From: Bacillota bacterium
Lineage (GTDB): Bacteria > Bacillota > Bacilli > Alicyclobacillales > SLC66
Length of the DNA stretch: 22,200 bases
Direction of reading: 5' to 3'
Assembly: GCA_021846145.1 (NCBI GenBank)
Contig: JAJZCJ010000014.1
Coordinates: forward strand, 1 to 22,200
In this document: piece by piece, positions 7,908 through 15,652 of the stretch
Layout: each line of letters begins with the position of its first letter
Position numbering within the stretch: the first letter of the stretch is position 1
Notes under the pieces: generated by a model
The model's database searches: none
The model's input: the letters and a program-made list of their open reading frames with translations, nothing else
What the model was told of the DNA's origin: nothing
Translations under genes and position numbers: made by a program

Positions 7908-9452
7908 ATCGATAGTCAATTTGCAACTGAAATCGAAAGGCGTCGTACATTTGCCATCATATCGCACCCAGATGCAGGGAAAACAACATTAACAGAAAAG
8001 CTCCTGCTTTTTGGTGGTGCCATCCGCGAGGCTGGGTCGGTAAAAGGCAAAAGCGCGAAGAAATACGCCACCTCTGACTGGATGGGAATCGAAAAAAAAC
8101 GCGGCATATCGGTCACTTCAACAGCATTACAGTTTGAATATGAAAATTTCAAGATTAATATTTTGGATACTCCGGGGCATGAAGATTTTAGTGAAGATAC
8201 CTACAGAACCCTCATCGCGGCAGACTGCGCGGTGATGTTAATCGACGCCGCAAAGGGAATTGAGGCACAAACGTTAAAACTGTTTCAAGTATGTCGAATG
8301 CGACAGGTTCCGATCATCACATTTATCAACAAATTAGATCGAGAGGGTCGGGAACCACTGGATCTGTTGAAGCAAATTGAAGACGTTCTCCATATCAATA
8401 CCTATCCGATGAACTGGCCGGTTGGCATGGGATCTGATCTGCGGGGTGTTTTCAATCGATCATCCCACACTTTTGAAGCCTATGATGGACGTGATATCAC
8501 TGATGAGATGCAGCGGCAGTTGATGGATGACATTTCATTGCTAGATGTAGCTGGTGAAGAGATGGATAGTGAAAAAGTATGGGATGGTGAACTTACTCCC
8601 GTATTTTTTGGGAGCGCGATTACGAATTTTGGAGTAGAAACGTTTTTAAAAGCATTCATCAAATTAGCACCCCCACCGAGACCAAGGAAAACAAAACAGG
8701 GATTTGTCAACCCGCTAGACACTACGTTTTCAGGATTTGTGTTCAAAATTCAAGCCAATATGAACCCCGCACATCGCGATCGCATCGCTTTTGTGCGAAT
8801 TTGTTCGGGCAAATTCGAGCGCGGAATGTCCGTACTGCACGTGCGAACGGATAAATCCATTCATTTATCCCAGTCACAGCAGTTTTTCGCCCAAGATCGC
8901 ACGACCGTAGATATCGCGTTTCCAGGGGATATTATTGGTATTTATGACCCGGGGATATTTCACATTGGAGATACTTTGTCGGAAACGGACACGATTGAAT
9001 TTGAACCATTGCCGCAATTTTCGCCAGAGTATTTTGCTCGCATCACGGTGAAAGATACTTTGAAATATAAACAATTTCATAAGGGACTACAACAACTGGC
9101 GGAGGAAGGTGCCGTTCAGGTCTTTCATATGGTGAGTCGCACGGAGGACATTGTATTGGGCGTGGTTGGCGAGCTGCAATTTGAGGTGTTTGAATATCGA
9201 ATGAAAGCAGAGTATGGCACGGATATTACAAAGCATGTGCTGCCTTATCAATTTGCGCGCTGGATCTCGGCCACTGCCCTCCCCACGCTGCAATACGATC
9301 GATCATCTTGCTTACTGGTAACAGATCAATACGCGAATCACGCGCTCTTATTTCCCGATGAATATACGATGCAATGGGCGATCAACAAAAATCCAAAGAT
9401 TGTACTGCATCCGACGTCATTTGAATTGGATGCCTCGTCGGACGATAAGTAA
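7908..9452 (+). CDS. prfC: Peptide chain release factor 3, apparent ATC start
   Basis: RF3 is a translational GTPase that recycles release factors RF1/RF2 after peptide release. Counted from 7908 it has 514 residues, close to the usual length. GTPase motifs are in order: P-loop SHPDAGKTT (residues 19-27), switch I GISVTST (66-72), DTPGH (87-91), NKLD (141-144) and GSAITNFG (G5). The C-terminal part has RTEDIVLGVVGELQFEVFEYRM, characteristic of RF3. The first ATG, at 8082, is residue 59 and would remove the P-loop. Upstream the frame is open back to TAA at 7899-7901, and no ATG, GTG or TTG occurs in between. ATC at 7908 lies nine bases after AAAGAGG and gives DSQFATEIERRRTF, matching family N-termini. 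A sequencing error at this codon is the main alternative. Confidence 0.88.
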   Translation: MDSQFATEIERRRTFAIISHPDAGKTTLTEKLLLFGGAIREAGSVKGKSAKKYATSDWMGIEKKRGISVTSTALQFEYENFKINILDTPGHEDFSEDTYRTLIAADCAVMLIDAAKGIEAQTLKLFQVCRMRQVPIITFINKLDREGREPLDLLKQIEDVLHINTYPMNWPVGMGSDLRGVFNRSSHTFEAYDGRDITDEMQRQLMDDISLLDVAGEEMDSEKVWDGELTPVFFGSAITNFGVETFLKAFIKLAPPPRPRKTKQGFVNPLDTTFSGFVFKIQANMNPAHRDRIAFVRICSGKFERGMSVLHVRTDKSIHLSQSQQFFAQDRTTVDIAFPGDIIGIYDPGIFHIGDTLSETDTIEFEPLPQFSPEYFARITVKDTLKYKQFHKGLQQLAEEGAVQVFHMVSRTEDIVLGVVGELQFEVFEYRMKAEYGTDITKHVLPYQFARWISATALPTLQYDRSSCLLVTDQYANHALLFPDEYTMQWAINKNPKIVLHPTSFELDASSDDK

Positions 9453-9467
9453 AGGCGGAACAATGGG

Positions 9468-9815
9468 CTACTCTTGCATCTCACGACGAAACCTCACGAC
9501 GAAACCGCAATACTCTTTTGGTCGCATCCCGATACACCTCATCCCTTTCCCTTGGGTCGATTGCAATGATCTCCATGTGAATGAATTCGTCAATTTTACG
9601 TGAACGATAGATGATTCTAAGTGAAAGGGACATTGATTTGATTTTAGTAAAACCGATAAGTTTGCCGTGTAATGGCTCTCCCAAACCATGTGGTTTTGGA
9701 TGTCTTTGGGGTAGTCGGTCAGTTCACGAATCGCCAGTTCCCCAAATCGAACACGCACATGAAGTGGCTCAAGTATAGCATCGAGTTTGTGCGCGATATG
9801 ATCACTCGCCGTCAC
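9468..9815 (-). pseudogene. RelE/ParE-like toxin, frame-disrupted
   Basis: The GTG start at 9815 overlaps the antitoxin stop by 4 bases, the usual toxin-antitoxin coupling. The first frame gives a plausible toxin N-terminus, VRFGELAIRELTDYPKDIQ. The family-like continuation KPHGLGEPLHGKLIGFTKIK and then LSLRIIYRSRKIDEFIHMEI plus AIDPRERDEVYRDATKRV lies in another frame, -1 relative to the first, ending at 9481. The break is near 9690-9705. Compared from memory with RelE-type toxins, about 15 residues between PKDIQ and KPHG appear to be missing, so a deletion with frame loss is likely. A 13-base tandem duplication at the 3' end changes the C-terminus again. A functional toxin is not expected. 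Confidence 0.7.
9480..9505. repeat. 13-base perfect tandem duplication at the 3' end of the toxin remnant
   Basis: CTCACGACGAAAC occurs twice head to tail (9480-9492 and 9493-9505). Removing one copy makes the toxin-like frame end RFRREMQE and stop at 9468; with both copies it ends RFRREVSS at 9481. The duplication therefore looks like a recent slippage event within an already decaying gene. Confidence 0.9.
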
Positions 9816-10117
9816 TCGTCCTCCCCAATCATCTCACTCATTCGTATGATTTCTTCCACATCCAGTTGAAGTCCATCAATCACATCTGCCAAATCAATAT
9901 CTGTAGGATGATCCATTCGCTCAAGCGTTTTTTTATACATCAGTTCGTCCAACGTGTCTTCGATCACCTCTTCATACATCAACAACCGCTCAAAGTACTC
10001 AAAATCAAGCAAAATTGCCTTTGCATTTTTATTGCGAGTATTTTCCACCACAAAAATCTCTTCACTTTCCCCTTTGGCATACTCATCAAGTATTTCCGTC
10101 AACTTCTTCGTGCGCAT
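9812..10117 (-). CDS. Phd/YefM-like antitoxin
   Basis: A 101-residue acidic protein. Its N-terminal half (TEILDEYAKGESEEIFVVEN...AKAILLDFEYFERLL) follows the Phd/YefM plan, in which a short strand-helix domain binds operator DNA and the sentence ends in an 'EYERL'-like motif. The C-terminal half is rich in Asp and Glu, as expected for the toxin-binding tail. Its stop overlaps the GTG of the toxin remnant by 4 bases, so this was a standard antitoxin-first module. The start at ATG 10117 has no Shine-Dalgarno motif and lies only 7 bases from a TATAAC box, so the message may be leaderless. With the toxin broken, the antitoxin may remain as a free repressor or be under no selection. Confidence 0.78.
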   Translation of the reverse strand: MRTKKLTEILDEYAKGESEEIFVVENTRNKNAKAILLDFEYFERLLMYEEVIEDTLDELMYKKTLERMDHPTDIDLADVIDGLQLDVEEIIRMSEMIGEDE

Positions 10118-10124
10118 AATGTCC

Positions 10125-10154
10125 GTTATAGCATTTGAAATGTGATTTTATCAC
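10125..10154 (-). promoter_or_regulatory. Probable promoter/operator of the toxin-antitoxin locus
   Basis: The minus strand has TATAAC at 10130-10125 and GTGATA 18 bases upstream (4 of 6 matches to a -35). The perfect inverted repeat GTGAT-TTT-ATCAC at 10142-10154 overlaps that -35, a natural place for autoregulation by the antitoxin. Only 7 bases separate the -10 from the ATG. Confidence 0.4.
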
Positions 10155-10166
10155 TGATTTTTGATG

Positions 10167-12281
10167 CTACTTCCCTGTTCCCGATGGGAGAAACTCAAAT
10201 TCAACCTTTCCCCCCTCCTTCAAGACCAAAAGTGCTTCAAAATCCTTGCCCGTCTTCCTAGACGTGAATTTTAGCGATGTTGTTTTTCCCTTTGCCAATA
10301 ATTCTTGCACTTGCGTTGGCGTCATCTTATGACCTGAGATATCCTGCCAAACGGTGAATTTGCAACCTTTGCTTCTCCAGTTCACACACCCAAACCCTTT
10401 AGGCGTCTTCACCACATCCCCACCACAAAGAGGACATTTGCCCACTACTTCACGTCCATGCGATTGGTTGGCGACTTGCACATTCACCGTTGAAGTTTGG
10501 ACTTCTTGCACCACATTTCTCGTAAATTCAACAATTTCAGCGATAAATTGATCAGGCGTGTAGTGTCCGTGTTCCATTTGCTTCAGCTTATATTCCCAGT
10601 CGCCCGTCATTTCGGGTGATAACAAAACAGGCACCGTGATCGCATCAATTAAGGCGCGTCCCTTTTCAGTGGCCAGTAATTTCTTTTTATCGACGATGAT
10701 GTATTCGTCCCTTTTTAATTTTTCGATGATGCTGGCGCGAGTCGCTGGAGTGCCAAGGCCGCGTTCTTTTAACGCTTCCGCCAACTCTGCATCATCTACT
10801 TGTTTCCCCGCATTTTCCATTGCACCTAGGAGCGTCGCTTCTGTAAAATGAGGCAAAGGTTTCGTCATTTTTGATAGCACTTCTGCTGTATCCGTAAGAC
10901 AACTATCGTTTTTTGCTACATTCGGTAAATGAGACTGATTTTCTTCTTCATCCGTTTTCTTTTTCTCCTCATCATCATCTTGCCTTCCCATGATGGCTCG
11001 AAATCCCTCTTTTGTAAGCACACGACCCGTGGTTTTAAAAACTTCACCTTCTACCGTGGTTTCAATGGTGGTAGAAGCCCATTCTGCCGGTTCCATCAAT
11101 GAAGCAATCGTTTGTTGCACCACTAACTCATAAATCTTGTGTTCATCACTCTTTAATGAGGTGGATAACACTTTTTCAGTAGGAATAATCGCATGGTGAT
11201 CCGTGACTTTGGCAGCGTTCACTACTCGTTTGCCTGGGTTAATGGATAACGGAATGTGTTTTTGATAGTCAGGAAAAGTGTGACTGGCACTTTCTAGGCG
11301 TTGTTGCAATGTGGAGGCAACATCCTCTGAAATGTAACGACTATCCGTTCGCGGATAACTGAGTACCTTATGCGTTTCATAGAGGGATTGCGTTATTTTG
11401 AGGGTTTGATCGGCAGTAAACCCAAATCGCTGATTCGCTTTTCGTTGCAACGTCGTTAAATCAAACAATTGCGGCGGTTGCTCTTTGCTTGTCTTTTGCT
11501 CAAGCTTGGTAATGAGACCGCCCTTGCCTTGCACACGTTGCACAATCAACGCTGCCTCTGCTTGGTTGTCCAGACGCGTACCGTTATTTTTGCTTAACCA
11601 TTTGCCTTTGTAATTCCCTTTATCATGAACAAAAACAGCCTCTACCTCAAAATAAGGAACAGGCTGAAAATGCTCAATCTCTTGATCGCGACGCACGATC
11701 ATTGCCAGTGTAGGCGTTTGAACGCGACCAATCGTCAATAAAGTCCCCGCATGAACGGTCATCGCGCGAGTCGCATTGATCCCTACTAACCAATCAGCTT
11801 GGGCACGCGAGAAACCCGCAAAATATAAATTTTCGTACTCAGAGTTATCTTTTAAGCGGGTAAACGCATCGCGAATCGCCGTCTCTGTCATGGAGGACAG
11901 CCACAGTCGTTTGGTGGTGCCTTGATACCCCACATGAGCAGAGATCAACTCGTATATTAATTGGCCTTCGCGACCAGCATCGGTGGCCACGATCACTTCA
12001 TCGGCTTTTTTCAGTAATCCAGCGACGATGTGGAACTGACTTTGGGACGATGCAATCACTTTCAACTGAAACGGATTCGGCACAATTGGCAAATCAAAGG
12101 CATTCCATCTCTTAAATTTTTCATCATAATCAAATGCATCAGCCAAGGTGACTAAATGACCCACCGCCCATGTGACGGTGTATCCATTGGCCTCGACAAA
12201 TCCATTATTTCGCTTGACACCACCCAACACGTTAGCAATATCCTTGGCCACAGATGGCTTTTCAGCAATAATCAATTTCAT
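10167..12281 (-). CDS. topB: DNA topoisomerase III
   Basis: A 704-residue type IA topoisomerase that passes single strands through transient nicks and decatenates or removes recombination intermediates. The TOPRIM domain opens with LIIAEKPSVAKDIANVLGG (residues 3-21) and contains VIVATDAGREGQL (D101, E105) for metal binding. The active-site tyrosine is Y309 in SYPRTDSRYI. A C-terminal zinc-finger-like segment, CPLCGGDVVKTPKGFGC, is followed by a topo C-terminal repeat domain. The open frame extends 50 codons further upstream to 12431, but that part overlaps the glycerate kinase gene. AAAGGAG seven bases before ATG 12281 and the family N-terminus MKLIIAEKPS fix the start. It follows the kinase gene by 28 bases and is probably cotranscribed. 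Confidence 0.96.
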   Translation of the reverse strand: MKLIIAEKPSVAKDIANVLGGVKRNNGFVEANGYTVTWAVGHLVTLADAFDYDEKFKRWNAFDLPIVPNPFQLKVIASSQSQFHIVAGLLKKADEVIVATDAGREGQLIYELISAHVGYQGTTKRLWLSSMTETAIRDAFTRLKDNSEYENLYFAGFSRAQADWLVGINATRAMTVHAGTLLTIGRVQTPTLAMIVRRDQEIEHFQPVPYFEVEAVFVHDKGNYKGKWLSKNNGTRLDNQAEAALIVQRVQGKGGLITKLEQKTSKEQPPQLFDLTTLQRKANQRFGFTADQTLKITQSLYETHKVLSYPRTDSRYISEDVASTLQQRLESASHTFPDYQKHIPLSINPGKRVVNAAKVTDHHAIIPTEKVLSTSLKSDEHKIYELVVQQTIASLMEPAEWASTTIETTVEGEVFKTTGRVLTKEGFRAIMGRQDDDEEKKKTDEEENQSHLPNVAKNDSCLTDTAEVLSKMTKPLPHFTEATLLGAMENAGKQVDDAELAEALKERGLGTPATRASIIEKLKRDEYIIVDKKKLLATEKGRALIDAITVPVLLSPEMTGDWEYKLKQMEHGHYTPDQFIAEIVEFTRNVVQEVQTSTVNVQVANQSHGREVVGKCPLCGGDVVKTPKGFGCVNWRSKGCKFTVWQDISGHKMTPTQVQELLAKGKTTSLKFTSRKTGKDFEALLVLKEGGKVEFEFLPSGTGK

Positions 12282-12309
12282 TACGTGACTCCTTTGCATC
12301 TTTACATCG

Positions 12310-13479
12310 CTATTTTGTAAAAAAAGTACCTGCTGCTTTTGCCCCAAGTTCATACCCTGCGAGAAATACCCGCATCGTGTTTTCGACCGTGTCCACGAGA
12401 AATTCACGGGTAGAGTCCATCGCCTCTGCAAGAGACATGGGTTGCGGCGTGATCGACAACATCGCGGTCACACCGAAGTCGGACAATCCCGCGGCCTCGC
12501 GGGTTACCGCACCTGATAGACAAAACACCGGCACGCCTTGCTTCTTGGCACGCATGGCTACCCCTTGTACCGCCTTACCATGGATAGTTTGTCCGTCCGT
12601 CTTCCCCTCACCTGTCAAGACAACATTTGCCCCGGATAGGAGGGTGTCAAAGGCGCACTCATCGAGAATTAAATCAATCCCTTGCACGAGTTTGGCATTG
12701 AGTAACCCAAAAAAAGCCCCGCCCAGACCACCCGCAGCGCCGGCCCCCGGCACATTGAGTATCGAAATGCCCAAATCTGTTTCCACTACCTCAGCAAACC
12801 TCTCTAACGCTTTATCCAGAACGGGCACAAGCTCAGGAGTCACACCTTTTTGCGGACCGTATACGGCGGTTGCACCCATAGGACCACAAAGGGGATTGAA
12901 TACGTCACAAGCCACACGCATTTGCGAGTATTGCAACTTCGGGTGAATGCCCTGTATCTCCACATGAGCCAATTGCAAACAAGCTTCGGGAGTAGGAGGA
13001 AGCTCAAGACCGAATTTATCATAAAATCGGACACCAAGGGCATAGAGCATGCCAATTCCCGCATCGTTGGTGGCGCTACCACCCAGACCGACAACCAATG
13101 ATGTACGCCCCGCATCAAGCGCATGGGCGATCAGTTCACCCACGCCCACCGAATTGCCCCGTAACACATCGCGTTCCGTATCTGTCACTCGTTCATACCC
13201 GATCGCCGCTGCCACTTCAATCACAGTCGTCCCGTTGGCTAACACCCCATAGTGAGCATTGATCAACCTGCCAAGCGGATCATGGACTTGCACATTCACG
13301 ATTTCCCCACCCACCGCAGCGAGCAGGCAGCCCACCGTTCCTTCGCCACCGTCTGCAATCGGTACCAAGTCTACGCTACAATTCGCGCAAGCCCGGCGAA
13401 CCCCGTCGGCCATTGCCTCTGCCACATCCTGTGCCGATAAGGCACCCTTGAACGAATCCGGTGCAATTACCACTCTCAC
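12310..13479 (-). CDS. glxK: Glycerate 2-kinase, GlxK/GarK family
   Basis: A 389-residue kinase that phosphorylates D-glycerate with ATP; bacterial members of this family mostly make 2-phosphoglycerate, which enters lower glycolysis. Family landmarks are the N-terminus VVIAPDSFKGALSA, PIADGGEGT near residue 41, GLGGSATNDAGIG in the middle and VLTGEGKTDGQT in the C-terminal domain. GTG start with GAGGGTG about eight bases upstream. It starts 12 bases after the 2-hydroxyacid dehydrogenase stop, so the two genes form a coherent pathway: dehydrogenase makes D-glycerate, kinase phosphorylates it. No defects are seen. Confidence 0.94.
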   Translation of the reverse strand: MRVVIAPDSFKGALSAQDVAEAMADGVRRACANCSVDLVPIADGGEGTVGCLLAAVGGEIVNVQVHDPLGRLINAHYGVLANGTTVIEVAAAIGYERVTDTERDVLRGNSVGVGELIAHALDAGRTSLVVGLGGSATNDAGIGMLYALGVRFYDKFGLELPPTPEACLQLAHVEIQGIHPKLQYSQMRVACDVFNPLCGPMGATAVYGPQKGVTPELVPVLDKALERFAEVVETDLGISILNVPGAGAAGGLGGAFFGLLNAKLVQGIDLILDECAFDTLLSGANVVLTGEGKTDGQTIHGKAVQGVAMRAKKQGVPVFCLSGAVTREAAGLSDFGVTAMLSITPQPMSLAEAMDSTREFLVDTVENTMRVFLAGYELGAKAAGTFFTK

Positions 13480-13491
13480 TACTGGTCACCC

Positions 13492-14466
13492 TCAGCCATT
13501 TACCCGATATTTCGGTTCTTCGCCCGCAAGCGCCAATCGCAGATTATCTACCGCTAGTTTCGCCATTTGCATGCGCGTCTCCACCGTTGCACTTCCTATA
13601 TGAGGAAGTGCGACAACGTTTGGCAGTTGCACTAACGGATGATCCGCTCGCACAGGCTCATTGCTATACACGTCTAACCCAGCCGCCAATATCTGATGTT
13701 CGCGCAGTGCCTGAAGCAGCGCCTCTTCATCCACCACATCTCCACGAGATGTATTAATCAGAATGGCAGATTCCTTCATCCATGAAAGTTCTTTTGTGCC
13801 AATCATGTGGTACGTCTCCCTCGTAAGCGGGGTTAATACGCACACAAAATCAGACTCACGCAGTAATGCTTCCAATTCGCGATATTGGATTCCCAATTCC
13901 TCTTCCTGCAAATGTTTACGTTGACGGCTAAAGTAAACAATTTTCATTCCAAATCCCCGCGCGCGACGAGCCACTGCTTCACCGATCCTGCCAAAACCGA
14001 TAATCCCCAACACTTTTCCATAAACGTCTTGACCTGCCAATAACATCAGACCCCAACTATTCCACTTGTTTTCCTGAAGAAAACTAGCGGCTTCAATCAC
14101 TCTACGCGCGGTGTTCAACATTAAGGTCAACGTAAGGTCCGCCGTGGACTCTGTCAGTACATCAGGCGTATTGCAGACGATAATATTGCGTTTTTTTGCT
14201 TCCCCTATATTGATATTGTCATAACCCACCGCAATATTGGAAATCACCCGCAAATTTGGTGCTGCCTCAAAAACTTCCTGATCGATTTTGTCTGTCACCA
14301 AGCTTAGCACACCGTCTGCGTCCCGCACCTCTTGCAAAAGCACCGAGCGAGGTACCGGTTGATCACGATCATCCCAGTATGCACAACGAAAGTGCGGTAA
14401 GATATATGCCATCATTTCTTGCGGTAATAATCTCGTGATATATACCTTAGGTCTCAGATCTTCCAC
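13492..14466 (-). CDS. D-2-hydroxyacid dehydrogenase (glyoxylate/hydroxypyruvate reductase type)
   Basis: A 324-residue NAD(P)H-dependent reductase of the D-isomer-specific 2-hydroxyacid dehydrogenase family. The Rossmann motif GFGRIG is at residues 157-162. The catalytic triad is visible: R241 in NTSRGDVVD, E270 in DVYSNEP and H289 in LPHIGSAT. The sequence is closest in style to glyoxylate/hydroxypyruvate (D-glycerate) reductases, and coupling to a glycerate kinase gene 12 bases downstream supports that substrate. GTG start at 14466 with AGGAGA eight bases upstream. An inverted repeat 66-82 bases upstream may be its operator. Cofactor preference (NADH or NADPH) cannot be told by eye. An alternative is a broad D-lactate or phosphoglycerate dehydrogenase-like enzyme, but no regulatory ACT domain is present. 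Confidence 0.9.
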   Translation of the reverse strand: MEDLRPKVYITRLLPQEMMAYILPHFRCAYWDDRDQPVPRSVLLQEVRDADGVLSLVTDKIDQEVFEAAPNLRVISNIAVGYDNINIGEAKKRNIIVCNTPDVLTESTADLTLTLMLNTARRVIEAASFLQENKWNSWGLMLLAGQDVYGKVLGIIGFGRIGEAVARRARGFGMKIVYFSRQRKHLQEEELGIQYRELEALLRESDFVCVLTPLTRETYHMIGTKELSWMKESAILINTSRGDVVDEEALLQALREHQILAAGLDVYSNEPVRADHPLVQLPNVVALPHIGSATVETRMQMAKLAVDNLRLALAGEEPKYRVNG

Positions 14467-14531
14467 TTGTCACATCTCCTGCCTGAAAGGTTGTTTTGTG
14501 CAGGTTAGCATGTACATATAACGCTCTCTAT

Positions 14532-14548
14532 GTATAAGTTTCTTATAC
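14532..14548. promoter_or_regulatory. Perfect operator-like palindrome GTATAAG-TTT-CTTATAC
   Basis: Two 7-base arms with a 3-base spacer in the divergent region, 66 bases upstream of the dehydrogenase start. No T tract follows on either strand, so it is more like a binding site for a dimeric regulator than a terminator. Which gene it controls is unknown; it is nearer the dehydrogenase-glxK-topB operon. Confidence 0.5.
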
Positions 14549-14634
14549 TCTTGGGAGAATGTCCAATTTGATTATGAGGGGTAATGTGCCTTGTGGCATA
14601 CTTGTAAAAATAAAACTGATAAGTTATGATAATC

Positions 14635-14663
14635 TTGTCAATTAATTATTTACATAATATAGA
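14635..14663 (+). promoter_or_regulatory. Sigma-A-like promoter of the chemoreceptor-like gene
   Basis: TTGTCA (14635-14640), a 17-base AT-rich spacer, then TATAGA (14658-14663). The -35 matches 5 of 6 and the -10 matches 4 of 6. The leader to the start codon is about 100 bases. Confidence 0.45.
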
Positions 14664-14773
14664 TTAAAAAACAAATTGCCTGGCGATGGTAATTAATACC
14701 TACAACCATCAGCAAAGGATAAGAACACAATGGAAACAGGGTAACGGAACACGCATTTCGAGGAGATATGCTG

Positions 14774-15598
14774 ATGTCGCAAATGTTGCAAAACTTATTC
14801 GAATATCTGGAATTTCTCCACAAGTTAATGCCCTACGCGCAAATCTCGATTACCAACACAGAGCAATACATTCATGCCATTCCTGGGGAAAACTTTTTCC
14901 TTGAAGTTTTCAGTGATGGACATGCATTTATGGAAGGCAGCCTTGCAAAGCAGTCGGTCACCACAGGAGAGGCAATCACTCGTGAAGGGAACAAGCAATT
15001 GACTGGTGGAATCCCATATCAGGGCACCTGCGTTCCTTTGCGAGAAAATGGTGAACTGGTAGGCGTCATATGCGTTTTCTACGCCACAACTAATCGCGAG
15101 GCTATTCAAAACATGTCAGAAGATATCGGGGCGACCGTAGAAGAACTACATGCGACCTTGGAAGCGTTCCGGAGTTCCATGGAGGCGCTCAACCAAGTAG
15201 CAGACATCATGGACAAGGACAGCGTCAAGATGAGCAAATCCAGTTCCAAAATTCATGATATGACAGACTTCATCGCTAATGTATCCGCTCAGACCAGACT
15301 CCTAGGCCTAAACGCCGCCATTGAGGCAGCACACTCCGCAGAGAACGGCGCTGGTTTCTCCGTCATTGCATCTGAAGTCAGGAGATTATCTGACAACGTG
15401 ACAAAATCAGTCAGCGAGGTCAAGAATGTCACGGAAAATCTAGTCGATACGCTGGGACAAGTTCAGGGAGAGATTAGGGATGTATTTGACCGCATCCAAG
15501 AGGGGTATGCAGCGACCGAGACATTCTCTCATATCTCGCAACGCCTTGTAGAACTCAGCTTGCGTCTACAGGAACTCTCTCAAGTCATCAAAATATAG
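14774..15598 (+). CDS. Soluble methyl-accepting chemotaxis-like protein
   Basis: A 274-residue cytoplasmic sensor with no membrane segment. Residues 1-110 form a small ligand-sensing domain (SITNTEQYIHAIPG, then a strand-rich part ending GELVGVICVFYATT) reminiscent of PAS/GAF-like folds. The C-terminal half is a short coiled-coil signalling domain whose hairpin tip IANVSAQTRLLGLNAAIEAA, followed by GAGFSVIASEVRRLSD, is the conserved CheA/CheW contact region of chemoreceptors. Size and layout resemble B. subtilis YfmS, a soluble chemoreceptor. GAGGAG ends at 14765, only two bases before the first ATG (14768) but eight before the ATG at 14774, so the latter start is preferred. No che genes are nearby. 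Its stimulus is unknown. Confidence 0.88.
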   Translation: MSQMLQNLFEYLEFLHKLMPYAQISITNTEQYIHAIPGENFFLEVFSDGHAFMEGSLAKQSVTTGEAITREGNKQLTGGIPYQGTCVPLRENGELVGVICVFYATTNREAIQNMSEDIGATVEELHATLEAFRSSMEALNQVADIMDKDSVKMSKSSSKIHDMTDFIANVSAQTRLLGLNAAIEAAHSAENGAGFSVIASEVRRLSDNVTKSVSEVKNVTENLVDTLGQVQGEIRDVFDRIQEGYAATETFSHISQRLVELSLRLQELSQVIKI

Positions 15599-15652
15599 TC
15601 TCCTGATAGAAGCGAGGTTGGTTTGTAAAAAGAGCGTCTGCGCCATCGGTGT

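Larger units (their letters stand above)
14467..14773. other. Divergent intergenic region (307 bases)
   Basis: It lies between the hydroxyacid dehydrogenase (minus) and the chemoreceptor-like gene (plus). It holds the operator-like palindrome at 14532-14548, a plus-strand promoter at 14635-14663 and a leader of about 100 bases with a possible stem GATGGT/ACCATC at about 14684-14709. I see no open frame with a ribosome binding site and no known riboswitch core in it. Confidence 0.6.

Noticed and set aside
9680..9705. Programmed -1 frameshift in the toxin gene
   Set aside because: No X XXY YYZ slippery heptamer lies in the zero frame, and residues expected at the junction seem to be missing, so a deletion fits better.
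12282..12431. 50-residue N-terminal extension of topoisomerase III
   Set aside because: It overlaps the glycerate kinase coding region and does not resemble TopB. The canonical start MKLIIAEKPS has its own strong ribosome binding site.
12377..12946. 189-codon plus-strand open frame opposite glycerate kinase
   Set aside because: It is antisense to a well-conserved enzyme gene, lacks a ribosome binding site and resembles no protein; a shadow frame of GC-biased codons.
14664..14760. c-di-GMP riboswitch before the chemoreceptor-like gene
   Set aside because: A stem GATGGT/ACCATC is present, but the conserved GEMM core bases are not.
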